Origin: Streptomyces jumonjinensis | GTDB taxonomy: Bacteria; Actinomycetota; Actinomycetes; Streptomycetales; Streptomycetaceae | NCBI RefSeq assembly: GCF_009600885.1 | Contig: NZ_VCLA01000120.1 | Location: forward strand, 1-42,515 | Direction: 5' to 3' | DNA: 42,515 nt | Shown: positions 31,720 to 39,222 of the stretch, piece after piece | Layout: each line of letters opens with the position of its first letter | How positions within the stretch are numbered: position 1 is the stretch's first letter | Program-made: the position numbers and the translations under genes | Notes under the pieces: generated by a model | Told to the model about the DNA's origin: nothing | The model's input: only the letters and a program-made list of their open reading frames with translations | The model's database searches: none

Positions 31720-31952
31720 TGGGACCAGGTGTGGCGGGCCGGGTCCGGGCAGTGGGAGCGGCCCCAGCCCCGGATGTCCGGGAGGATCACGGTGTGACGG
31801 TCCGCGAGGCGGTCGGCCAGCGGGATCAGGCTCCGGTGGTCGGGGCCGGTGCCGTGCAGCAGGATCACGGCCGGGCCGCTGCCCGTCGTAGCAGGGCCGG
31901 TGCTCGTCGTATACGCGTGGAGCGCACAGCCGTCACTGCCCCGGTACGTCAA
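31720..31952 (-). pseudogene. N-terminal part of the split alpha/beta-hydrolase gene
   Basis: The ATG at 31952 opens MTYRGSDGCALHAYTTSTG, then AVILLHGTGPDHRSLIPL with the HG oxyanion motif, and ILPDIRGWGRSHCPDPARHT. Similarity to hydrolases stops around 31720 and the frame then runs antisense through the inserted cargo. It overlaps the stop of the upstream MFS gene by 20 bases, so the intact hydrolase was once co-translated with that transporter. Together with the fragment at 29286-29565 it accounts for about two thirds of a normal hydrolase. Confidence 0.7.
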
Positions 31953-33225
31953 CTCGCTGATTCATGCTCCTCGTTCGGGTGGTTCCGTCATCCTCCTCCG
32001 ACGGCGCGGGACGGCGTCGTCGGAGCGAGGGGAGCAGCGGGACCACGGCGAGGACGATGAAGCCCACGCCCACCCACATCGCGGCGCGCACCCCGGCGAG
32101 TTCGCCGATCAGCCCGGCCAGGGCCGAGCCGAGGGCGAGCGCGCCGAAGAGCATGAAGCGGAAGGTGGCGCTGGTGCGGCCGAGGAGGGCGTCGGGGGTC
32201 AGTCGCTGGCGTACGGTCACCGCCAGGACGTTGTCGACGCCGAACTTGAACGTCAGCAGAGCCCAGCCGCACGCCGAGAGCCAGAGCCAGCCGCCCCGGT
32301 CGATCAGGGGGATGGCGAAGGGCGCGGGGACCAGGCAGAGGCCGACGACGGCGAGGGTGCGGGTGTAGTCGCCGCCCATGCGCCGGGCGAGGGGGCGGGC
32401 GCAGCGGGAGCCCAGCAGGGCGCCCGCGCCGCCCGCCGCCCAGTACAGGCCGAGGACGCCTGCCGACAGGCCCAGTTCGCGGGTGAAGACCACCGGCAGC
32501 ACGGTGTTGATGAGCTGGACGCCGAGGTTGAGTAGGGAGCCGGCGACGGCGAGGGCACGCAGTTCGCGGTGGCCCAGGACATGGCGGAGGCCCTCCGCGA
32601 TCTGGGTCGTCAGCCGGGGCGGGCGCGCTGTGGGCTCGGGGAGCGGGACCGGGCGGATCGCGGTCAGCCGGAGGGCGGAGGCGAGATGGAGCAGCACCAT
32701 GGCGACGGTGGCGATGGGGGCGGTGAGCAGCTGGACGATTCCGCCGCCCGCTCCCCTGCCCGCCATCTGGCCCACGGCCTGGAGGCCGACGAGCGCGGCG
32801 TTGGCGGGTATCAGCCTCTCCCGGCCGACCATCGGCGGCAGGATGCTCTGGTGGGCCACGTCGAAGAACACGGTGGCGCAGCCGTTGAGCAGGACGACCG
32901 CGTACAGCTGCCAGATGGTGAGGGCGTCGAGCCACCAGGCCAGGGGTATGGAGGCGAGGAGGGCGGCGCGGGTCAGCTCTGCCGTGATCATGACGCGCCG
33001 GTGGCGCATCCGGTCCACCCAGGCTCCGGCGGGGAGTCCGATGAGGAGAAAAGCCGCCGTCATCAGGGTGACGAGGACGCCGAGTTCCGCCGGACGGGCG
33101 TCGAGCGCGGTCACGGCGATGAGGGGTAAGGCGAGGTAACCGATGTTCACGGCGAGGTTGTTGAGCACGACGGCCGAGAACAGCGTCCGGAAGTCGGGTA
33201 ACCGCCAGGGGCTCTTTTGAGTCAT
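31933..33225 (-). CDS. MFS transporter (12-TM, macrolide-efflux/enterobactin-exporter type)
   Basis: The 430-aa membrane protein starts MTQKSPWRLPDFRTLFSAVV and has about 12 hydrophobic segments. The loop after TM2 is GLPAGAWVDRMRHRRVMI, fitting MFS motif A, and DVAHQSILPPMVGRERLIPA is typical of the MFS_3 (DUF894, macrolide-exporter-like) group. It ends with a charged tail. It is divergent from an ArsR-type regulator only 55 bases away, with an inverted repeat covering its start codon, so direct repression is likely. Its 3' end overlaps the hydrolase fragment by 20 bases. The longer frame upstream is not homologous. The substrate is unknown. Confidence 0.9.
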   Translation of the reverse strand: MTQKSPWRLPDFRTLFSAVVLNNLAVNIGYLALPLIAVTALDARPAELGVLVTLMTAAFLLIGLPAGAWVDRMRHRRVMITAELTRAALLASIPLAWWLDALTIWQLYAVVLLNGCATVFFDVAHQSILPPMVGRERLIPANAALVGLQAVGQMAGRGAGGGIVQLLTAPIATVAMVLLHLASALRLTAIRPVPLPEPTARPPRLTTQIAEGLRHVLGHRELRALAVAGSLLNLGVQLINTVLPVVFTRELGLSAGVLGLYWAAGGAGALLGSRCARPLARRMGGDYTRTLAVVGLCLVPAPFAIPLIDRGGWLWLSACGWALLTFKFGVDNVLAVTVRQRLTPDALLGRTSATFRFMLFGALALGSALAGLIGELAGVRAAMWVGVGFIVLAVVPLLPSLRRRRPAPSEEDDGTTRTRSMNQRVDVPGQ

Positions 33226-33249
33226 GGACCTTACCTTGTGGGGGGTCCA
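33225..33249. promoter_or_regulatory. Candidate operator in the MFS / ArsR-type intergenic region
   Basis: A perfect 6-bp inverted repeat TGGACC (33225-33230) and GGTCCA (33244-33249), spaced by 13 bases, starts on the first base of the MFS ATG and lies 32 bases before the regulator ATG. Its position would let one bound dimer block both genes. It is read by eye only. Confidence 0.45.
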
Positions 33250-33280
33250 AAATCCGCACCAATGATTTAGTGTCGGCTGA

Positions 33281-34291
33281 ATGGTGCAAGTGGGACCTGC
33301 CCAAGGCGGCACGGTCGAAATCGAGTTCACGGCCGAAGACGTGGCGCGTACACGGTTCGCCGTCTCCCCGCTGTGGGAGGTGGTGGCCAGCGTACGGGTG
33401 CTCAAGGGCGCGGACGACCAGGGCGTACACCGCCGCTGGGCCGAGCAGGTGCGGCCGTTGCTCGCCGCCGCGAAGGTGGATCTCACTCCGCTCTCGCGGC
33501 TGATCGCCTTAGGCGCGGAGTGCGTTCCGTCCTTTCTGGTGCCGCCGCCGACGACTCCGCAGCCCTCGCTGGAGGTGGAGCTGGCGGCGCTGCGGGCGAC
33601 CCCGCTCGAACTGCTGCGGACGACCACGCCCGGGGTGCAGGAGTGCGCGGCCGAGCTGCGGGAGAATCCGGGGCGGGAGCTGGGGCGGCTCGCGGAGGTG
33701 ATCGCCGCCTACTGGGAGGTGGCGCTCGCGCCGTACTGGCCCCGGATGCTGGCCCTGTTCGAGGGCGACATCCTGAACCGGGCGATCCACTTCGCCGAGG
33801 GCGGGGCGCGGCGGCTCTTCGACGACTTCGGGCCGCAGGTCACCTGGGATTCGGGCACCCTTCAGCTGGTGCGCCGGTCCAGCCGGGGGCGGCGGGAGCT
33901 GGGCGGGCGGGGGCTGCTGCTGGTGCCCTCCGCGTTCGTCTGGCCGAGGATCTTCTCCAATCTGGGCAGCGGGGACTGGCAGCCGACGCTGCGCTATCCG
34001 CCGCGCGGGATCGGCACGCTGTGGGAGCAGGGCCCGCAGCCCTGCTCCGACGCGCTGGCGGGGGTGCTGGGGCGGACCCGGGCGCGGCTGCTGGCCGAGC
34101 TGACCGCGCCCGCGTCCACCACCGACCTCGCCCGCCGGATCGGACTGTCGGCGGGCGGGGTGTCCCAGCATCTGACGGCGCTGCGGGCGGCCGGACTGGT
34201 GAGCGCGCACCGCACCGGGCGGGTGGTGCTCTACGCCCGGACGGGGGTGGGCGAGTCGCTGGTCGGGGACGGTCGGAGGTACGGGGTGTAG
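33281..34291 (+). CDS. ArsR-type transcriptional regulator with DUF5937-like domain
   Basis: The 336-aa protein has a long N-terminal effector part (FTAEDVARTRFAVSPLWEVV, typical of DUF5937) and a C-terminal winged helix-turn-helix: TRARLLAELTAPASTTDLAR, then IGLSAGGVSQHLTALRAAGL, ending HRTGRVVLYARTG. This C-terminal ArsR-like layout is common in actinobacterial repressors of adjacent transporters. It is divergent from the MFS gene and probably represses it until a ligand binds. The start ATG has a weak ribosome site; the conserved sequence begins soon after. The last codons run into an 8-bp tandem repeat. Confidence 0.88.
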   Translation: MVQVGPAQGGTVEIEFTAEDVARTRFAVSPLWEVVASVRVLKGADDQGVHRRWAEQVRPLLAAAKVDLTPLSRLIALGAECVPSFLVPPPTTPQPSLEVELAALRATPLELLRTTTPGVQECAAELRENPGRELGRLAEVIAAYWEVALAPYWPRMLALFEGDILNRAIHFAEGGARRLFDDFGPQVTWDSGTLQLVRRSSRGRRELGGRGLLLVPSAFVWPRIFSNLGSGDWQPTLRYPPRGIGTLWEQGPQPCSDALAGVLGRTRARLLAELTAPASTTDLARRIGLSAGGVSQHLTALRAAGLVSAHRTGRVVLYARTGVGESLVGDGRRYGV

Positions 34292-34314
34292 GGGTGTAGG
34301 GGTGTAGGGGTGTA
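34283..34314. repeat. Four perfect 8-bp tandem repeats after the regulator
   Basis: GGGGTGTA is repeated four times without change. The first copy supplies the last codons and most of the stop of the ArsR-type regulator. The repeats fill most of the gap to the convergent oxidoreductase gene and may be slippage-prone. Confidence 0.85.
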
Positions 34315-34338
34315 GGCATACAGCCGTACAGGAGCCGG

Positions 34339-35166
34339 TCAGAGGTACTGCGCGTACTCGTCCAGGGTGCGCAGCACCTCGGGCGCAGTGGCGGGCGGGA
34401 GCTGGAGTACGACCTCCTCGACGCCGAGGTCGGCGTAGTGGGCGAGCTTGCCGGGGGTGGGGAGGACGGCGTACGGGACGGCCTGGAGCGTCCCGGGGTC
34501 CCTGCCGGCCTTCTCCCAGGCGGCGCGGAGCACGGGGAGCCACTCCGTCAGGCCCCTGCCGCCGATCGGGATCCAGCCGTCCGCGTCCTGGGCGACCCGC
34601 TCGAAGACGCCGTGGCCCGCCGCGCCGCCGAGGAGGATGCGGGGGGCTCCCCCGGCAGGCTTGGGGTGGGCATGGGAGGCGCGGACGGAGGCGTACGCGC
34701 CCCGGTAGAGCGTCGGTTCGGCGGCCCAGAGGGCGCGCATCACCGCCAGATGGTCCCGGACGATGTCACGGCGGGCCGTCCACTCCACGCCGTGGTCGGC
34801 GGCCTCCTCCCTGTTCCAGCCGTAGCCGAGGCCGAGGGTGAACCGGCCGCCGGAGAGATGGTCCAGGGTGGCGATCTGCTTGGCGAGGACGATCGGGTCG
34901 TGCTGGGCGAGGAGGGTGATGCCGGTGCCGAGGCCGAGCCGGGTGGTCACGGCGGCGGCCTGGGCGAGGGCGACGAAGGGGTCGAGGATGCGGCCGTACT
35001 CGCGGGGGAGTTCGCCGCCCATGGGGGCCGGGGTGGTCCGCTCCACGGGGATGTGGGTGTGCTCGGGGAGGTAGAGGCCGGCGAAGCCCCGGTCCTCCAG
35101 CTCGCGGGCGAGATCGGTCGGGGCGATGGTCTCGTCGGTGAGGAAGGCTGTGGCGGCGATGCGCAT
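34339..35166 (-). CDS. LLM-class F420-dependent oxidoreductase
   Basis: This 275-aa luciferase-like monooxygenase-family protein is of the F420-dependent group. It starts MRIAATAFLTDETIAPTDLA at ATG 35166. Characteristic segments are GFAGLYLPEHTHIP, LGTGITLLAQHDPIVLAKQI, the GGRFTLGLGYGWNREE motif and GAPRILLGGAAGHGVFERVA. The fold is a TIM barrel that binds reduced F420 and transfers hydride to an unknown substrate. The upstream frame is open to 35466 through GC-repeat sequence and is not part of the protein. FO for F420 would come from FbiC at 2384-4966. It stands alone between a convergent regulator and a divergent hydrolase. Confidence 0.9.
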   Translation of the reverse strand: MRIAATAFLTDETIAPTDLARELEDRGFAGLYLPEHTHIPVERTTPAPMGGELPREYGRILDPFVALAQAAAVTTRLGLGTGITLLAQHDPIVLAKQIATLDHLSGGRFTLGLGYGWNREEAADHGVEWTARRDIVRDHLAVMRALWAAEPTLYRGAYASVRASHAHPKPAGGAPRILLGGAAGHGVFERVAQDADGWIPIGGRGLTEWLPVLRAAWEKAGRDPGTLQAVPYAVLPTPGKLAHYADLGVEEVVLQLPPATAPEVLRTLDEYAQYL

Positions 35167-35190
35167 GAGGGGCCTCTCGGAGTGAGGTGA

Positions 35191-35271
35191 GCTGCGGTGC
35201 GGTGCCGTGCTGGGCTGGGCCGTGCGGTGCGGTGCGGTGCCGGGCCGTGCGGTGCAGTGCCGTGCTGGGCC
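35191..35271. repeat. CGGTG-type low-complexity repeat upstream of LLM gene
   Basis: The leader region of the LLM oxidoreductase gene is made of degenerate five-base units of GCGGT, GCCGT and GCAGT type, with two longer copies of GTGCCGTGCTGGGC. This is simple-sequence expansion in the intergenic space; a promoter is not recognisable inside it. Confidence 0.65.
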
Positions 35272-35374
35272 TGAAGGTCGTGTCTTCATAGCCGGGCGCT
35301 CTTGACGGGCGCTGTAGCCGTCGTACCGTCGCCGTACCCGCGCACGCCCCTTCGGATTCCGAGGAGCCCGCTCA

Positions 35375-36946
35375 ATGCGCCACATCGGTGAGCAGACCGC
35401 AGATGACGGCAAGGACGGCACAGACGGCAAGGGGGGCCACGGCATGGGCAGACGCGGGCTGCTCACGACAGGGGCCGCCGCGGCCTTTACGTTGGGGAGT
35501 GTGAGCTTCGCGCGGGCGACGCCGGACGGGGACGGCTCCGGGGAGCGGACCGAGACCGTACGCGGGGTGCTGCCGCCCGGCTCGCCCGACTACGTCTATC
35601 TCCCGGTGGAGGTGCCCCGGGGGGTGCGCGAGCTGTCCGTCTCGTACAGCTATGAGCGGCCCGCCGTCCCGGCCGGGACCCCGGGCAACGCGCTGGACAT
35701 CGGGATCTTCGACGAGCGGGGCACCGGGCTCGGCGGGGCGGGGTTCCGGGGGTGGTCGGGCGGGGCGCGGACGGAGTTCTTCATCCGGGCCGACGACGCC
35801 ACTCCCGGGTATGTGCGCGGGCCGGTGCGGGCGGGGACCTGGCATGTGGTGCTCGGTCCCTACACGGTCGCGCCGCAGGGGCTGCCGTACGCAGTGAAGG
35901 TGACTCTCCGCTTCGGGCCGCCCGGCCGGACGCCCGCCGCCGTGTATCCGCCGGAGCGGGCCGCCGGGCGGGGGCGGGCCTGGTACCGGGGCGACTGCCA
36001 TCTGCACTCGTGGTTCTCGGACGGGCGGCGCACCCCGGCGGAGATCGCGGCGCTGGCGCGGGCGGCGGGGCTCGACTTCATCCACACCTCCGAGCACAAC
36101 ACCCACGCCGGGCACGGCCACTGGGCGGAGCACGCGGGGGACGATCTGCTGATCCTGACCGGGGAGGAGGTCACCACCCGCAACGGGCATGTACTGGCGC
36201 TGGGGACCGACCCCGGGACCTTCGTCGACTGGCGGTACCGGGCCCGGGAGAACCGCTTCGGGCGCTTCGCCCGGGAGATCCGGCGGGCGGGCGGTCTGGT
36301 CGTACCGGCGCATCCGCACGCCGGCTGCGTCGGCTGCAACTGGAAGTTCGGCTTCGGCGAGGCGGACGCGGTGGAGGTGTGGAACGGCTCCTTCACCGCC
36401 GATGACGAGGTCTCGCTCCAGGCGTGGGACGGGGCGCTGGCGCGGGGACGGTGGATTCCGGCGATGGGCAGCAGCGACGCGCACCGGCACCCGGACCCGG
36501 TCGGCACGCCCCAGACGGTGGTCCTGGCCGATGAGCTGTCGCGTACGGCGATCCTGGCGGGGCTGCGGGAGGGGCACAGCTATGTCGCCGAGTCGTCGGC
36601 GGTGTCGCTGTCGTTCTCGGCGTCCGTCCCGGCGTCCGTCCCGGCAGCCGGCGGGCGGGGCGGGAGCGCGGGGATCGGGGAACGGCTGCGGGTGGACGAC
36701 GGCGCGGCGGTGACGGTCCGGCTGGAGGTGACGGGCGCGGCGGGATGCTCGGTGCGGCTGGTGACCGATCAGGGGGTGCTGCACACCTCCGCGCCGCTGG
36801 GGGACGGCGGGGCGGGGACGGTGGAGTGGGGGACGACGCCCCGGTACGCGTCCTATGTACGGGCGGAGGTGCGGCATCCGGCGACCGTGGCGGGGGTGCC
36901 GGGGCGGCTCGCGGCGTTCACGAATCCGGTGTTCCTGGGGGGCTGA
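35375..36946 (+). CDS. Tat-exported CehA/McbA-type PHP-domain metallohydrolase
   Basis: The 523-aa protein starts MRHIGEQTADDGKDG. A twin-arginine signal MGRRGLLTTGAAAAFTLG occurs near residues 24-41. After a beta-rich N-terminal domain, a PHP phosphoesterase-like domain carries GDCHLHSWFSDG (near 206), HTSEHNTHAG (near 237), LTGEEVTTRNGH, PAHPHAGC (near 311) and GSSDAHRHPDP (near 365). These are the metal-binding His/Asp/Glu ligands of the CehA/McbA family. Relatives hydrolyse esters such as carbaryl, and many have unknown substrates. Export by Tat fits an enzyme folded with metal before translocation. A C-terminal beta domain follows. It is convergent with the permease gene. Confidence 0.88.
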   Translation: MRHIGEQTADDGKDGTDGKGGHGMGRRGLLTTGAAAAFTLGSVSFARATPDGDGSGERTETVRGVLPPGSPDYVYLPVEVPRGVRELSVSYSYERPAVPAGTPGNALDIGIFDERGTGLGGAGFRGWSGGARTEFFIRADDATPGYVRGPVRAGTWHVVLGPYTVAPQGLPYAVKVTLRFGPPGRTPAAVYPPERAAGRGRAWYRGDCHLHSWFSDGRRTPAEIAALARAAGLDFIHTSEHNTHAGHGHWAEHAGDDLLILTGEEVTTRNGHVLALGTDPGTFVDWRYRARENRFGRFAREIRRAGGLVVPAHPHAGCVGCNWKFGFGEADAVEVWNGSFTADDEVSLQAWDGALARGRWIPAMGSSDAHRHPDPVGTPQTVVLADELSRTAILAGLREGHSYVAESSAVSLSFSASVPASVPAAGGRGGSAGIGERLRVDDGAAVTVRLEVTGAAGCSVRLVTDQGVLHTSAPLGDGGAGTVEWGTTPRYASYVRAEVRHPATVAGVPGRLAAFTNPVFLGG

Positions 36947-36954
36947 TCCGAGGT

Positions 36955-36984
36955 TCCCGGGGTGCCTCCGAGGCGCTCCCGGGA
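36955..36984. terminator. Bidirectional hairpin between convergent genes
   Basis: TTCCCGGGGTGCCTC pairs imperfectly with GAGGCGCTCCCGGGA around a one-base loop, in the 59-base gap between the convergent metallohydrolase and permease genes. It would serve both. Confidence 0.55.
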
Positions 36985-37005
36985 GCCTGGCGCCGGGACG
37001 GAAGG

Positions 37006-38565
37006 TCAGTCCTTGACCACCAGGGACGGGGTGTCCCGGGTGAGGATCTCGCCCCGGAAGAAGGCCGGGCTCCTGCGCTGCATCACCAGCATGATGATCA
37101 CGCCGAGGAGCAGCAGGCCCACGCCGATCACGAAGACCGAGCCGACGCCGAAGACGGCCGAGCCGCTGCCGTAGGCCGGGTCCCACATGTCGTAGAGGGT
37201 CTTGGCGAAGACCGCCGCCAGCAGCAGTCCGCCCACGACCGGGAAGAGGCCCTTGAAGACCAGGTCACGGGCCGAGCGGGTCAGCTCGCGGCGGAAGTAC
37301 CAGGCGCAGGCGAAGGCCGTGATCGAGTAGTAGAAGCAGATCATCAGGCCGAGCGCGTAGATCGTGTCGATCAGTACGTGCTCGCTGACCAGCGTCATCA
37401 CGGTGTAGAAGACGCCGGTCGCGATGCCCGCCACCACGGTGGCCCGGCCCGGGGTCTTGAAGCGCGGGTTCACCCGGGCGTACGACGGCGGCAGGGCCTC
37501 GTAGGCGGACATCGCGAGCACCGTGCGGGCGACGGGGATGAACGTCGTCTGGAGGCTGGCGGCGGCCGAGGCCAGCACCGCCACGAAGAGCAGGATGCCG
37601 AGGCCGGGGCCCATCACCGGGCCCGCCAGCGCGGCGAAGACATTGTCGGAGGTGTCCGGGTTGGCGAGGCCGAGGCCCTTGTCGCCGGAGCCCACGGCCA
37701 TCTGGGCGGCGACGCCGGTCGCCAGATAGGAGCCCACCAGGACGACCATCGCGATGAGGGCGGCGCGGCCCGGGGTCCGGTCGCGGCCCGTGGTCTCCTC
37801 ATTGGCGGTGAGACAGGCGTCCCAGCCCCAGTACATGAAGATCGACAGCGAGAGGCCCGCGGTGAAGGCGGCGAAGGACTGCACCGCGAACGGGTTCAGC
37901 CACTCCATGGAGAAGGAGAGCGAGGTCTCGAACTCGCCCGCCTTGCTCAGCGCCATGGCGATGAAGACGCCGAGCACCAGAAGCTGTAGGCCGACCAGGG
38001 CGTACTGCACGCCCTTCGTCGCGGTCATGCCCCGGTAGCTGATCGCCGTGGCCGCCGCGATCAGGATCAGCACGGTGACGATGTGCACGGCTTTGTTTCC
38101 GTCGAGCGCGGCGATGGACTCGCTGCCGGTGATCTCGCCCGCGAGCAGCCAGAAGAAGGAGGTGGCGACGCCCGCGAGATTGGAGAGCACGATGATCGTC
38201 GCGATCACCAGGCCCCAGCCGCACATCCAGCCGACCCGGGGGCCGAACGCCTTCACCGTCCAGGTGAAGGAGGTGCCGCAGTCCGGCATGACCCGGTTGA
38301 GCTCGCGGTACGCGAACGCCACCAGCAGCATCGGCAGAAAGCCCGCCAGGAAGACCGCGGGCATCTGGAGTCCGACCTCGCCCGCCGTGGAGCCGAGCGT
38401 GGAGGTCAGACAGTAGACGGGGGCGACGGTGGAGATGCCGATGACCGCGCTGCCCATGAGGCCGACGGAGTTTCCGCCGAGCCCCTTGGTGCGTACGCCC
38501 CTGGTCCCGTCCGGGCTGCCCCCTGCACTGTCTCCGGCCAGGGGCCGCGCATCCAACTGAGTCAT
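37006..38565 (-). CDS. APC-family amino-acid permease
   Basis: This 519-aa integral membrane transporter of the amino acid-polyamine-organocation superfamily has about 12-13 hydrophobic helices. Helix one contains VGLMGSAVIGISTVAPVYCL, with the unwound G-I-S-type substrate site. Further family-like parts are MPAVFLAGFLPMLLVAFAYR, MPDCGTSFTWTVKAFGP and YWGWDACLTANEETTGR. It imports amino acids or amines. I chose ATG 38565 (MTQLDARPLAG) by similarity of the opening to relatives as I remember them, although no Shine-Dalgarno precedes it. A GTG at 38595 with GGAGG 13 bases upstream would add ten residues. A promoter-like sequence lies about 80-110 bases upstream. Confidence 0.9.
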   Translation of the reverse strand: MTQLDARPLAGDSAGGSPDGTRGVRTKGLGGNSVGLMGSAVIGISTVAPVYCLTSTLGSTAGEVGLQMPAVFLAGFLPMLLVAFAYRELNRVMPDCGTSFTWTVKAFGPRVGWMCGWGLVIATIIVLSNLAGVATSFFWLLAGEITGSESIAALDGNKAVHIVTVLILIAAATAISYRGMTATKGVQYALVGLQLLVLGVFIAMALSKAGEFETSLSFSMEWLNPFAVQSFAAFTAGLSLSIFMYWGWDACLTANEETTGRDRTPGRAALIAMVVLVGSYLATGVAAQMAVGSGDKGLGLANPDTSDNVFAALAGPVMGPGLGILLFVAVLASAAASLQTTFIPVARTVLAMSAYEALPPSYARVNPRFKTPGRATVVAGIATGVFYTVMTLVSEHVLIDTIYALGLMICFYYSITAFACAWYFRRELTRSARDLVFKGLFPVVGGLLLAAVFAKTLYDMWDPAYGSGSAVFGVGSVFVIGVGLLLLGVIIMLVMQRRSPAFFRGEILTRDTPSLVVKD

Positions 38566-38595
38566 GAACAGGAGGTTAAATGCTGCGGTTTCCAC

Positions 38596-39222
38596 ATACG
38601 GAGCAATATCCTCCGGATGCTCTTCCTTGGATTTAACGGGGCATTAGCGCCAGTTGCCTGCACATAGAAGAGTATTCACGGGCTTCAGTGCCGCGTTGCA
38701 AGGATTATGCAGGGTTTCTACAGATGCGATAACCGCAGCACTGACCGTTTTGCACCATTTGAAATTTTCCCTCGGCCTTGTCCGTGCGCCGCGCCGTGGG
38801 ACTGTGGGACCGCGGCCGATGCTCACAGTATCCGCCCATGTGGCGGGAGTGACCAGGGTGGCGATGACATGGGGCTGACGGGCGGGGGCGGGGCGCGCTG
38901 TGGTCGGAGGAGGCGACCGCTGGCCGACCGGTGGCCGACCGGTGCACGGATCGTCAAGGGACCGGACATTCTGAGCCAACTCTTCGCGGTGCGGTGAACC
39001 TACGCTCGGGTTCAGGGCGCCGCCTCGGGCGCCCACGACCCGAAGGGAGACAGCCTCATGAGCGCACGCCACGGGCTTCCAGCGACGCCATCGCCCTCGG
39101 CGGAGGAAGACGACCACTCCTGGGATCCCGGGTAACAGACCGGCCACCCCCGAGGCCCCGACCACCCAGGGCCCGGCCGGCGCCCCCGAGCCGGCCGCGC
39201 TAGGTCTCCCTGACGCTTGGCT
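38596..39222. other. 627-base intergenic region, AT-richer near the permease
   Basis: No convincing gene is seen. The part from 38570 to 38790 is noticeably more AT-rich than its surroundings and includes the candidate permease promoter. The rest, up to the aldehyde dehydrogenase stop, has short frames without homologous features. An ATG at 39058 opens only 25 codons. CGCTTG/CAAGCG (39214-39229) forms a small hairpin over the dehydrogenase stop codon. Confidence 0.5.
38671..38701 (-). promoter_or_regulatory. Candidate sigma-70-type promoter of the permease gene
   Basis: On the minus strand TTGCAA (38701-38696) is followed after 17 bases by TGAATACT (38678-38671), close to TTGACA and TATAAT spacing rules. 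It sits in the AT-rich block 106 bases before ATG 38565. It is read by eye and not tested. Confidence 0.35.

Noticed and set aside
29560..31720. Integrative element with attachment sites
   Set aside because: I looked for matching direct or inverted repeats at the two junctions and for an integrase or transposase and saw none; only the split gene is supported.
38644..39165. 173-codon minus-strand frame in the intergenic region before the permease
   Set aside because: No ribosome site, uneven codon pattern and no recognisable domain; it spans the AT-rich promoter-like block.
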